Origin: Pseudohalocynthiibacter aestuariivivens
GTDB taxonomy: Bacteria > Pseudomonadota > Alphaproteobacteria > Rhodobacterales > Rhodobacteraceae
NCBI RefSeq assembly: GCF_018457175.1
Contig: NZ_JAGFNU010000004.1
Span: 186,001-250,000, forward strand
Direction: 5' to 3'
Length of the DNA stretch: 64,000 nt
The position numbers were made by a program, and so were the translations under genes. Shown here one piece after another: positions 8,011-16,583 of the stretch (position 1 is the first letter of the stretch; every line of letters starts with the position of its first letter). The notes under the pieces are model-generated. The model had not been told where the DNA came from, ran no database searches, and was given only the letters and a program-made list of their open reading frames with translations.

Positions 8011-9030
8011 TCAAGGTTTCTCACTCATCACTTTCAATGGCAGTGCTGAACCATCTTCTTGCTGGTTTTCCTCTAAGCCATCGCTCGTTTCAGAGTCATC
8101 TTCATTCGCTTCACGGACCTGTGGGGCCGGTGATCCGCTGATGCTGGCCAGATGTGGCGCAACCGCGCCCTTACCCTCGACGCTTAACAGACGAACCGCA
8201 CGACACCCATGCAACTGACCCAGCTTGGCATTTGCCAGCTCGATTCCGGTATTGGTTTCGAGCGAAACGGAGGAAAGCGCGCTGGCCGGAAGTGTCAGAA
8301 TGTCCCCAACTTTTAGAGCTTGGACAGAGAACAGCGGTGCCATGTAGCGATGCAGGATCGCGTCAATCTGTGCTTCGCTCGTCATAACCGATGCAGAAAG
8401 CGTCTGATGCCAGTGGCGCACTTTGGTTTCACTGTCGTTCCCGACGGTTTTCTCAAACTGGGACGGAAGCGCTATTAAAATCTGACCCCGTTTCGCACCC
8501 AGCGCCATATCAATCTCTAGTTGGTAGAAGCGGTAGGATACATTTTTTAGAGCTAGGCCTAACTTACGGACTTCTTCGATACGGGTGCCGAACCGATACC
8601 CAAAGAACCATTCCCCCCTTTGCAACGGGTGTAAAAGTTCGTCTGCCGTTTCAAAAACCTTGTTTACGAAACTTTCACACATCAACGCGTCGGTGTGTGT
8701 TGCAAGCCGCGGCACCGCAGCCTGGGTGCTGACTTGACCCAGAGTTTGCACCTCGATCAATCCTGCAAGAACCTGCGGATCAATCGCCATGCAACCCTTT
8801 GCACAGTCTGGCGCGTCAAGCGTTACAAGCAACGCAGCTTCAGGCAGTTCGTTTAGCAGACGCGGGAGCATCAATTCAGTTTCGCTTTGCAACGTTGCCG
8901 CCAAGGCCATGTCAAAACCATTTTGCGCCGCCAGTGCAAAGGCGTGGCACAACTGTGAAGCAGCTATCACCGCTGGCTTTTGCTGGGTGTTTTGCGCAGA
9001 AATTGTAATTTTCTGCAAAACAGATTGCAT
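8011..9030 (-). CDS. FliM/FliN-type flagellar motor C-terminal (SpoA) domain protein
   Basis: 339-residue protein. The N-terminal half is FliM-like ('LTxALAAxNGFDMALAAT' type pattern, with 'FFGYRFGTRIEEVRKLGLAL' in the middle). The C-terminal part, about residues 235-300, resembles a SpoA domain ('LFSVQALKVGDILTLPASALSSVSL'), followed by an acidic, low-complexity tail. Roseobacters carry such a FliM-like protein outside the main flagellar cluster. No other flagellar gene is nearby. An upstream in-frame GTG at 9066 is possible, but the ATG at 9030 has AGAGG at good spacing. It probably takes part in the switch complex or in another SpoA-based assembly. Confidence 0.75.
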   Translation of the reverse strand: MQSVLQKITISAQNTQQKPAVIAASQLCHAFALAAQNGFDMALAATLQSETELMLPRLLNELPEAALLVTLDAPDCAKGCMAIDPQVLAGLIEVQTLGQVSTQAAVPRLATHTDALMCESFVNKVFETADELLHPLQRGEWFFGYRFGTRIEEVRKLGLALKNVSYRFYQLEIDMALGAKRGQILIALPSQFEKTVGNDSETKVRHWHQTLSASVMTSEAQIDAILHRYMAPLFSVQALKVGDILTLPASALSSVSLETNTGIELANAKLGQLHGCRAVRLLSVEGKGAVAPHLASISGSPAPQVREANEDDSETSDGLEENQQEDGSALPLKVMSEKP

Positions 9031-9132
9031 TGGCGCCTCTGAATTGGTCGAAACCCGGTTAACCACGCCTCGACCATGCTGCGCATTGATTTAGAAAGTG
9101 TTACTTCTGAAAGCCGAAATCACGATTGTGAT

Positions 9133-11829
9133 TTAGACCACTTGTTTTAAGTTCAAAGAAACACGGAAGGCCGCACCACCCTGCCCCGGAAGATAAGCGA
9201 TTGTACCACCCAGATTGGTCATGATTTCGCGACAAATTGCCAACCCCAGTCCAGCACCACCCGCCGCCGCATGATCTGAAAGGCGCGAGAATTTCTCAAA
9301 AATCAATGATTGGCTTTTGGTTGGAATACCCTGACCATTGTCCACAAAGTCCACTTCGACGCGAGATTCATACTTACGCACTTTTATGGTCAGCTGCGGA
9401 TCCGGCGCAGCGCAATATTTTCGCGCATTCGCAATCAGATTAATAAAGACCTGACTCAAACGGTCACTATCCGTAACAAGCGTCACCATCTCAGACGCTG
9501 TGTCGCGTCGAACCTTCAGAATTTGGGTCGTTTGCGCCTGCGAAGAGGCTGAAACAGCACGTTCTATCACGTCACGCAATCTAACCGGTGCCTCGTTCAA
9601 CACCACTTGACCGTTCTCCAGAACACTGAGGTCAAGAAGGTCGTCCAGCAGGCGCGTCAGGCGTATCGTTTCATCATGAATGATGGAAGAGTATCGGCGT
9701 TGATCGACAGGGGTCATTCCTTCCATGTCGCGTAAAATTTCAGAGAACGCGCGAATAGATGTCATAGGCGTTCGCAATTCATGGCTGATCTGGCTAAGGA
9801 AGGCGTCTTTTTGAACCGACAATTCCGTAAGCTTCTCATTTGCTTCCCTAAGCTGGCGCGCAGTGCGGCCAAGCTCTGCCGACTTCGCTTCAAGCTGACT
9901 GGAATATTCTAGTATCTGAGCAGTCTCATCGGCCACGGCAAGCAGATCCTCAACAGAGACACGCGCACTGCCCGTTATCTGGCCAATCATCGCATGGGCC
10001 GTCGCAGCCCCGACAGATCCGGCCAGTTCTCGTTCCAGCAACTCTAGAAAATCAGGGGATGTATCAGGCAAAAACCCGACCTTACCCTGTGCTTGCGCTT
10101 CATGCTGGAAAAGCCGTTGGGCCTGCTCTGGCCCAAGGATGCGCTGCGACATCACCAGCAGATCTTCGGATTCCACACCACTTTTTGTCCAACCACGTGG
10201 GCCGGTGCTGTGCTCAAAGATATTCACGAACTGAACACCCTGAAGCCGTTCAAGAGGTGTCGGAAAACTTAGCAACGACCCGAGGCAAAAGACCAGGGTG
10301 TTCAAAACCATGCTCCAGATCAATGCATGAACAACCGGATCCAGTCCAGCGATCCCGAACAAGGCCTGCGGTCGCAACCAGCCAAGCCCCCATGGTCCGG
10401 ATAGCATGACGGTTTCGGGCAAAATATTAGCCCCGCCAATCGACGGTAAGAAGAGTGTGTAACCCCAAACGATAAATCCAACGATAAGCCCGCCTGCGGC
10501 ACCGACACGTGTTGCCCTTCGCCAGAAAATACCACCAAGCATCGCAGGTAATACCTGAACAACGCCCGTGAATGAGATCAGGCCAATGGCCGCAAGCGCA
10601 GTGCCACCGCCAGAGTAGCGAAAATATGCGTAGCCCAGCGCCAGTACTGCCCCGATTGATATACGCCGCGCCATCAGGACGACCTGGCGCACGTCACCAG
10701 ATACAGTCGCCCCTGTCGTTGTTGCCGCCAGCCATATTGGCATCACTATGTGGTTTGACACCATTGTGGAAAGCGCGATCGCCGCCACGATGACCATAGA
10801 TGTTGCCGATGAAAATCCACCCAGAAAGCTAAGCAGCGCCAGCCCATCCTGCCCCTGTGACAAAGGAAGGGTCAAAACAAACAAGTCCGGGTTTGAACCT
10901 GCAGGCATCAGGTCGAGACCAACCACCGCGATCGGCACAACAAACAGGCTCATCAAAAGCAGATAGAGTGGAAAGGCCCAACTGGCTGTCAGAACATTTC
11001 TCTCGTCGGTATTTTCGACCACCATCACCTGAAACATTCGGGGCAAACATAAAAATGCGGCCGCCGAGAGAAAGATTAGCCCGGCCCAACGCCCGGGGCG
11101 AAGTTCCCAGTTTGCTATCGGGGATGCGTCGATACGCGCCAAAATATCTGATGGCCCACTCGCAACGCCCCAGACGACAAAGATGCCAACTGCTAGAAGT
11201 GCTACCAGTTTTACAATCGCTTCAAAGGCGATGGCAGTAACCACCCCATGATGCCGTTCGTTTGCGTCTAGGTTACGCGTGCCAAACAGAACAGTAAAAA
11301 GCGCCAAACCCGCCGCGACCCAGAGCGCCGTCGCATTAAGGTCTGGCAAATCCCAACCTGACGAAACTCTTTCCGGTGCACGATCAGCGAACACGGCGAA
11401 TGATAATGTCACAGACTGAAGCTGAAGCGCGATGTACGGTGTCGTGCCAACAACTGCGAGCAAGGTTACGAGCACACCCAGCAAATTCGATTTTCCATAG
11501 CGTGATGAAATCAGGTCAGCGATTGAGGTGATGCGCTGCGTTTTTCCGATGCGAACGAGTTTTCGTACAATCCACAACCAACCGACCATGACCAACGTGG
11601 GACCGAGATAGATCGTTACAAACTCAAGCCCGGATCGAGCTGCATTTCCGACAGCGCCATAGAACGTCCATGCTGTGCAGTAAATCGACAAGCTGAGCGT
11701 GTAGACGATTGGTGATTGTAGCCACCCAAGTTTGCCGAGGGCCGCGCGCCTGTCCGCGAAAAATGCAATTACAAACAAAAGCACCACGTAAGCGAGGCAA
11801 ACAACAATCAGCATATTGAAGCCGACCAT
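9133..11829 (-). CDS. SSS-STAC sensor histidine kinase (CbrA/CrbS-like)
   Basis: 898-residue membrane sensor. Residues about 1-500 form a sodium/solute symporter (SLC5) domain with about 13 hydrophobic segments. Residues about 520-600 match the STAC linker found between such transporters and kinases. A coiled coil leads to HisKA with the H-box 'SQISHELRTPMTSIRAF' near residue 681. A HATPase domain follows with N-box 'FINLIANARKY', G1 'DNGQGIP' and G2 'GGAGLGLAIC' near residue 856. In Vibrio and Pseudomonas, CrbS of this architecture controls acs; here acs lies about 7.5 kb away in the same cluster. The start ATG overlaps the stop of the small membrane protein by one base (TGATG), so translation is coupled. 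Confidence 0.92.
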   Translation of the reverse strand: MVGFNMLIVVCLAYVVLLFVIAFFADRRAALGKLGWLQSPIVYTLSLSIYCTAWTFYGAVGNAARSGLEFVTIYLGPTLVMVGWLWIVRKLVRIGKTQRITSIADLISSRYGKSNLLGVLVTLLAVVGTTPYIALQLQSVTLSFAVFADRAPERVSSGWDLPDLNATALWVAAGLALFTVLFGTRNLDANERHHGVVTAIAFEAIVKLVALLAVGIFVVWGVASGPSDILARIDASPIANWELRPGRWAGLIFLSAAAFLCLPRMFQVMVVENTDERNVLTASWAFPLYLLLMSLFVVPIAVVGLDLMPAGSNPDLFVLTLPLSQGQDGLALLSFLGGFSSATSMVIVAAIALSTMVSNHIVMPIWLAATTTGATVSGDVRQVVLMARRISIGAVLALGYAYFRYSGGGTALAAIGLISFTGVVQVLPAMLGGIFWRRATRVGAAGGLIVGFIVWGYTLFLPSIGGANILPETVMLSGPWGLGWLRPQALFGIAGLDPVVHALIWSMVLNTLVFCLGSLLSFPTPLERLQGVQFVNIFEHSTGPRGWTKSGVESEDLLVMSQRILGPEQAQRLFQHEAQAQGKVGFLPDTSPDFLELLERELAGSVGAATAHAMIGQITGSARVSVEDLLAVADETAQILEYSSQLEAKSAELGRTARQLREANEKLTELSVQKDAFLSQISHELRTPMTSIRAFSEILRDMEGMTPVDQRRYSSIIHDETIRLTRLLDDLLDLSVLENGQVVLNEAPVRLRDVIERAVSASSQAQTTQILKVRRDTASEMVTLVTDSDRLSQVFINLIANARKYCAAPDPQLTIKVRKYESRVEVDFVDNGQGIPTKSQSLIFEKFSRLSDHAAAGGAGLGLAICREIMTNLGGTIAYLPGQGGAAFRVSLNLKQVV

Positions 11830-12116
11830 CAGGGCGCGTCCCCTTGTTCCTGGTCCAGTTCCTTTTGTTCTTTTAAAAGATTCTGCTCCTTTAAAAGGCG
11901 CGAAAACATTGCTGAAAGCAGCACAAGCCCAAACCAGACCCCAAACAAATACAAAATGGCCGATGACGTCGATGCTGGCTCGGCTTCTGAGTTCCGGAGT
12001 AACGGCAGAATTACAAGCAAAACCCCCAGCAAAGGTAACAGATGCGCTGCATCCATTACGCGCCTGCGCCGATAGCTTTGGTTTGCCAAAAACAGCGGCT
12101 GTCGCCGATCACTCAT
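11829..12116 (-). CDS. Small membrane protein of the sensor-kinase operon
   Basis: 95-residue protein with a basic N-terminus (YRRRR), two hydrophobic segments (about residues 22-41 and 48-70) and a charged C-terminal helix with a repeated 'LLKEQ' pattern. Its ATG overlaps the receiver gene stop by four bases (ATGA) and its stop overlaps the kinase start (TGATG), so it is locked between the two signalling genes. This suggests a role with the sensor, such as an accessory subunit or a small helper like those beside acetate-type SSS transporters. I recognise no named family with confidence. Confidence 0.8.
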   Translation of the reverse strand: MSDRRQPLFLANQSYRRRRVMDAAHLLPLLGVLLVILPLLRNSEAEPASTSSAILYLFGVWFGLVLLSAMFSRLLKEQNLLKEQKELDQEQGDAP

Positions 12117-12481
12117 GGTCCTGCAAGCTCGCGAACACAATTAAGAACGTCGGAGTTCGCAAAGGGTTTTGTCATAAATCTGCTTGCGCCATAATGTTCT
12201 GCCAGTTCACGATCTTTGGTTTGACCTCGGGCTGTGAGCATCAGGACAGGCAAGGCCTCGGTTTCTTCTGCTGAACGCAACTCCTGCAATATGTCAAAGC
12301 CACTCCTGTTAGGAAGCATCACGTCAAGAATAACAACGTCTGGTTTTATCTTTTGAATCGCAGACATTGCCGTTGCACCGTCAGAATGGGTTTCAACACG
12401 CCAGCCGTCCCGCGACAGGATAAACCTTACGGCCTCAATAATATTTGGTTCATCCTCTATCAGAAGGACTGTCTTGCCCAT
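12113..12481 (-). CDS. Stand-alone response regulator receiver (CheY-like)
   Basis: 122-residue receiver domain with no output domain. The acidic pocket 'LLIEDEPN', phosphoacceptor Asp in 'VVILDVMLPNRSG', Thr in 'VLMLTARGQ' and Lys in 'FMTKPF' are all present, so it should be phosphorylatable. GGGAG upstream supports the ATG at 12481. It is first in the receiver / small membrane protein / SSS kinase operon. CrbR of the comparable acetate-switch system carries a LuxR helix-turn-helix; this one does not, so output must be by protein contact, possibly with the adjacent ScfR regulator. Confidence 0.92.
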   Translation of the reverse strand: MGKTVLLIEDEPNIIEAVRFILSRDGWRVETHSDGATAMSAIQKIKPDVVILDVMLPNRSGFDILQELRSAEETEALPVLMLTARGQTKDRELAEHYGASRFMTKPFANSDVLNCVRELAGP

Positions 12482-12550
12482 CTGCTCCCCCCTTTTGACC
12501 GCCTTCCCTAAACGGCTGCCCGCCAACTATCAGCAAGAAATTACCTTAAG

Positions 12551-13861
12551 TCAAAACCCATCCGATAAAATTGATGGTTCTCGTCGTGCGACACACTCTA
12601 TTTTTGGGCAAATCCGGCAGCTTGTTCCAACAGACCGAACTGTGTTGATGCCGGTCTCCGCCAACAAATCGATTGGCAGGACAAGCATTTGCACTTCGTA
12701 GACGGCGACCCCGTCAAACCCGTCCGGGTAGCGTGGTTGCGACAATGCGTAGGTCAAAAACTGACGCGGGTTGCGGCCAACTTGTTCAACAATCGTACGT
12801 ATTGGCGCCATCGGTTGCGCCAATGCCCCATAAAGAGGCCAAAGCGCGCATACAGCCCCAAACCGAGGCACATCAAACCCGGTAGTGGGTTTACGAAAGG
12901 TCAATGTTCCCGATGCGTCGCAGGCAACACGCCCAATCCTGAGGTGCTCCGCTTTGGACGGAAGGGTCGCCAATCTCCGAAAGACAATATCAAGCCCAAC
13001 ACCGAAATACGTTGCGAGCCGGGCCGGATCGTAATGCATCTCTGCAGCTGCGGCCTGAAACGACGCGAGAGGCAGGGCGTCCGCGTCTGCGCGATAGGTT
13101 TGCAAATATGCTAGTATCAACGCGCGTGCGGAGAGCGTTAGCTTAACGTCGTCTTCTATCAATTGCTCGGGTGACTGCGTCTTTGCGCCTTCTAGTTCTG
13201 CAACATGATAATCGCGACCTTCCAGCCAGACTTCCAGTTCCTCCTGTGGCGAGGTCAGTTCGCGTTCTGCATCGCCGGCTGCATCAAGGTAGGTTACCAA
13301 ACCTTCCACACTTTCTGCCAAACGCAATGCGTCTTCGTGAATATTCGTCTGAAAACGTCTTTGCCAGCTCGGTTCAATTTCACCCGGCTCTGCAAGAATA
13401 GAGGATGTAGACCGAATTGCCGTTACGGTGGAAAGCACCTCGTGCAAAGAAGCCGATAAGAATGGATCGTGTGTTAAACGGTCAGATAATGTTTCAACCG
13501 TTCTCTCTAGCTCTTCGACTCTGCGATGGCCTGCAACCAATAATGTGGCCCACCCGGGGAATCTGCCGGCAAACTCTTCAACCCGATCAAGTTCAACAGG
13601 TGGGGTAGATTGATCCGAGGCCGCGTCTCGTAGATCAACCATCATCGTAGCTTCAGCCCCCTCAGATAAGCTCGACACGTCGACTTTCAACACCCTCGCC
13701 AAATCCACCAGCAATTTACCTGCGATTCTGCGGCGGTTGTGTTCAATCAAATTAAGATAGGACGGCGAAATCCCAACTTCATTGGCCAATTCCGACTGCT
13801 TCAAACCCAAATCCAGACGCCTGCCCCTGATCCGGCTACCCGTCAATGTACGGTTCGACAT
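12551..13861 (-). CDS. ScfR family (short-chain fatty acyl-CoA) XRE transcriptional regulator
   Basis: 436-residue regulator. Residues about 8-62 are an XRE helix-turn-helix ('LKQSELANEVGISPSYLNLIEHNRR' region). A long middle sensing region follows. The C-terminal domain is the short-chain fatty acyl regulator type, ending in the cysteine cluster 'GTSCRICPKIEC'. Relatives include RamB and PccR, which respond to acetyl- or propionyl-CoA related states and control acetate or propionate assimilation. It is divergent from the ABC importer and acs genes across a 217-bp region holding two TTTACAAAAT repeats, and it reads in the same direction as the receiver/kinase operon 69 bp downstream. This strongly suggests that it regulates the importer-acs unit. 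Confidence 0.88.
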   Translation of the reverse strand: MSNRTLTGSRIRGRRLDLGLKQSELANEVGISPSYLNLIEHNRRRIAGKLLVDLARVLKVDVSSLSEGAEATMMVDLRDAASDQSTPPVELDRVEEFAGRFPGWATLLVAGHRRVEELERTVETLSDRLTHDPFLSASLHEVLSTVTAIRSTSSILAEPGEIEPSWQRRFQTNIHEDALRLAESVEGLVTYLDAAGDAERELTSPQEELEVWLEGRDYHVAELEGAKTQSPEQLIEDDVKLTLSARALILAYLQTYRADADALPLASFQAAAAEMHYDPARLATYFGVGLDIVFRRLATLPSKAEHLRIGRVACDASGTLTFRKPTTGFDVPRFGAVCALWPLYGALAQPMAPIRTIVEQVGRNPRQFLTYALSQPRYPDGFDGVAVYEVQMLVLPIDLLAETGINTVRSVGTSCRICPKIECVARREPSILSDGF

Positions 13862-13910
13862 GGAAATCTCCGTTTAAAACAATAGGTTTCTGCATCTGCG
13901 AGTTAAGAAA

Positions 13911-13952
13911 TTTACAAAATCTTCTATCACGCTGTCTATATCTTTACAAAAT
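13911..13952. promoter_or_regulatory. Two direct TTTACAAAAT repeats upstream of the ABC-acs operon
   Basis: TTTACAAAAT occurs at 13911-13920 and again at 13943-13952, 32 bp apart, which is close to three helical turns. The core TTTACAAA differs by one base from TTTGCAAA, the element described for the ScfR regulator PccR. The sites lie between the divergent ScfR gene (start 13861) and the binding-protein gene (start 14079). They are the best candidates for ScfR operators. Confidence 0.5.
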
Positions 13953-14078
13953 TATTGTTTCGATAAAAGCAGTTGTTGCGAAATTTTCATACCCTGAGCG
14001 ATACTGCACCCAGCCTGTAAAAGGCCCGCACCAGTGCAGAGGAGGCATTGGTGCACTGTATCAACGGGAGAAATTTAT

Positions 14079-15425
14079 ATGTCCTATTCGAAACCGACAC
14101 GTCGCGGCTTGTTGAAAACCGGGGCCATCGCTGGCGCTGGTCTTGCTATGCCAACAATCTTTACGGCGTCGTCAGCACATGCTTTCACTAACGAACCAAC
14201 TGGCGGCAGCGTCACGCTTGGTTTTAACGTTCCACAATCCGGCCCCTACGCAGACGAAGGTGCAGACGAATTGCGCGCTTACGAGCTTGCAGTTGAGCAC
14301 CTGAATGGTGGTGGTGACGGCGGCATGATGCCGACGTTCTCGTCTCAAGTGCTCGATGGCACCGGTATTTTGGGTAAAAAAGTCGAGTACGTAACTGGCG
14401 ACACCCAAACCAAATCAGACGCCGCGCGTGCATCTGCCCGCTCGATGATCGAAAAAGATGGCGCAATCATGATCACCGGTGGTTCATCCTCCGGCGTTGC
14501 GATTGCTGTCCAAGGTCTCTGCCAAGAGGCAGGCGTTATCTTTATGGCTGGCCTGACCCACTCTAACGACACAACGGGCAAAGATAAAAAAGCCAACGGT
14601 TTCCGACACTTCTTCAACGGCTATATGTCTGGTGCAGCGCTCGCACCAGTGCTTGCAGCTCGTTACGGCACCGACCGGACAGCATACCACCTGACTGCAG
14701 ATTACACTTGGGGTTGGACACAGGAAGAATCGATCGCTGCCGCGACCGAGGCACTCGGCTGGTCAACCGTAGACAAAGTGCGCACACCGCTTGCAGCAAC
14801 GGACTTCTCGTCCTACATCGCACCGGTTCTGAACTCCGGCGCTGACGTATTGGTGCTGAACCACTATGGCGGTAACATGGTGAACTCGCTGACCAACGCG
14901 GTTCAGTTTGGCCTGCGTGACAAGCAAGTGAACGGCAAGAACTTCGAAATCGTCGTTCCGCTCTATTCACGCCTGATGGCTCGTGGTGCTGGTGAAAACG
15001 TTAAGGGCATTCTTGGCTCGACGAACTGGCACTGGTCACTTCAGGATGAAGGCTCCAAAGCTTTCGTTCGCTCGTTTGGTCAGAAATATGGCTTCCCGCC
15101 ATCACAGGCCGCGCACACAGTATACTGTCAGACCCTGCTTTATGCAGACGCAGTTACGCGCGCCGGATCGTTCAACCCATGTGCGGTTGGCGAAGCTCTC
15201 GAAGGCTACGAGTTCGACGGTCTTGGCAACGGTCCAACTCTTTATCGTGCAGATGACCACCAGTGCTTCAAAGACGTGCTTGTGGTGCAGGGTAAAGAGA
15301 ACCCGGAAAACGAATTCGACCTTCTCGAAGTTGTTGAAGTTACTCCGGCAGCTCAGGTTACATATCCAGCAGATCACCCAATGTTTGCGGGTGGCAACCT
15401 GGGTGAATGTAACCCAGGCGCATAA
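14079..15425 (+). CDS. ABC transporter substrate-binding protein, branched-chain/amide class, Tat-exported
   Basis: 448-residue periplasmic binding protein. The N-terminus has a twin-arginine signal ('TRRGLLKTGAIAGAGLA') with likely cleavage after 'SSAHA'. The mature part opens 'VTLGFNVPQSGPYADEG', the usual start of the urea/amide and branched-chain amino acid class of type I receptors. AACGGGAG lies upstream of ATG 14079. It leads an operon with two LivH/LivM-type permeases and two ATPases. The ligand is unknown, but linkage to an ScfR regulator and acetyl-CoA synthetase argues for a short-chain carboxylate or an acyl-amide rather than an amino acid. Confidence 0.88.
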   Translation: MSYSKPTRRGLLKTGAIAGAGLAMPTIFTASSAHAFTNEPTGGSVTLGFNVPQSGPYADEGADELRAYELAVEHLNGGGDGGMMPTFSSQVLDGTGILGKKVEYVTGDTQTKSDAARASARSMIEKDGAIMITGGSSSGVAIAVQGLCQEAGVIFMAGLTHSNDTTGKDKKANGFRHFFNGYMSGAALAPVLAARYGTDRTAYHLTADYTWGWTQEESIAAATEALGWSTVDKVRTPLAATDFSSYIAPVLNSGADVLVLNHYGGNMVNSLTNAVQFGLRDKQVNGKNFEIVVPLYSRLMARGAGENVKGILGSTNWHWSLQDEGSKAFVRSFGQKYGFPPSQAAHTVYCQTLLYADAVTRAGSFNPCAVGEALEGYEFDGLGNGPTLYRADDHQCFKDVLVVQGKENPENEFDLLEVVEVTPAAQVTYPADHPMFAGGNLGECNPGA

Positions 15426-15438
15426 GCCTAAAAAATCG

Positions 15439-15494
15439 CCGGTCGCGCGTTTTGCGCGGCCGGATCTTGCTGACAGGCCCTTCCGCGGGCCTTT
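15439..15494 (+). terminator. Tandem hairpins between binding protein and permease (attenuator)
   Basis: Two stem-loops follow the binding-protein gene. The first pairs 15439-15448 with 15454-15463 (10 bp with one G-T wobble). The second pairs AGGCCC (15475-15480) with GGGCCT (15487-15492), followed by a short T run. Such hairpins after a binding-protein gene usually act as partial terminators or mRNA stabilisers that keep the binding protein in excess over the membrane subunits. Confidence 0.6.
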
Positions 15495-15548
15495 CATTGC
15501 AACGTTGATCCAAAGGATCAGGCAACCAAAAGAACTGGGTGGCATACG

Positions 15549-16580
15549 ATGGACGCGCTCCTTCTACAAATTCTCAATGGTCTGGACAAAGGCAGTGCAT
15601 ACGCGCTGATCGCGTTGGGCCTTACTCTCATCTTCGGCACGCTAGGTGTTGTGAACTTTGCCCACGGGGCCTTGTTTATGATTGGTGCGTTCTGTGCAGT
15701 GACACTGCAAAAGATCCTGAGCCTGAGCTCGACGACACTTGATCCGACAAAAACCGATTTCCTTGGCAACCCGGCCAAGATCGAAACACCCTATGTCGAA
15801 TCCTGGTTTGGGCCAGAGATCGGCGCCGCCCTGATCGACTGGTCGGTTCCTCTTGGCATTTTGTTTGCCATTCCGATCATGATCAGCATCGGCTTTATCA
15901 TGGAACGTGGCCTGATCAAGCATTTCTACAAGCGCCCACACGCTGATCAGATTCTTGTAACCTTTGGTCTTGCCATTGTGCTGCAGGAAGTCATCAAGCA
16001 TTTTTATGGCGCCAACCCGATCCCAACCCCCGCCCCCGACGCGTTTCGCGGATCATTCGACTTTGGGTCAATGCTTGGGTTTGACCCAAACGTGATCATT
16101 TACCCCTACTGGCGGTTGGTCTACTTCTTCTTCTCCGTCTTGATCATTGGTGGCGTCTTTGCCTTCCTGCAATTCACCACCTTCGGTATGGTCGTTCGCG
16201 CGGGCATGGCTGATCGCGAAACCGTTGGTCTGCTTGGTATCAACATCGACAAACGCTTCACAATCATGTTTGGTATCGCCGCTGCAGTGGCTGGACTAGC
16301 CGGTGTTATGTACACACCCATCAACTCGCCCAACTATCACATGGGCATGGACTTTCTGGTCCTGAGCTTCGTCGTCGTTGTTGTTGGCGGCATGGGTTCT
16401 CTTCCAGGCGCAGTGCTCGCGGGCTTTATGCTGGGTATTCTCGAAAGCTTTGCTTCGATGAACCAAATCAAAGCCATTTTCCCTGGTATCGACCAGATCA
16501 TCATTTATCTGGTTGCCATTCTCATCCTACTCACACGCCCACGCGGGCTAATGGGTCGTAAAGGCGTGATGGAGGATTAA
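15549..16580 (+). CDS. Branched-chain-type ABC transporter permease (LivH family)
   Basis: 343-residue inner-membrane permease with about eight hydrophobic segments. The opening 'LLLQILNGLDKGSAYALIALGLTLIFGTLGVVNFAHG' region is characteristic of LivH/UrtB-type permeases, as is 'VVVGGMGSLPGAVLAGFMLG' near residue 280. An insertion of about 45 residues between the second and third hydrophobic segments (around residues 57-90) is longer than in LivH itself. It is second in the importer operon and followed after three bases by the LivM-type gene, with which it should form a heterodimeric channel. Confidence 0.93.
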   Translation: MDALLLQILNGLDKGSAYALIALGLTLIFGTLGVVNFAHGALFMIGAFCAVTLQKILSLSSTTLDPTKTDFLGNPAKIETPYVESWFGPEIGAALIDWSVPLGILFAIPIMISIGFIMERGLIKHFYKRPHADQILVTFGLAIVLQEVIKHFYGANPIPTPAPDAFRGSFDFGSMLGFDPNVIIYPYWRLVYFFFSVLIIGGVFAFLQFTTFGMVVRAGMADRETVGLLGINIDKRFTIMFGIAAAVAGLAGVMYTPINSPNYHMGMDFLVLSFVVVVVGGMGSLPGAVLAGFMLGILESFASMNQIKAIFPGIDQIIIYLVAILILLTRPRGLMGRKGVMED

Positions 16581-16583
16581 TTC

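Noticed and set aside
14983-15609. Open frame of 208 codons on the plus strand
   Set aside because: It lies in another frame of the binding-protein gene and crosses into the permease start; its basic, proline-rich product looks like a frame shadow.
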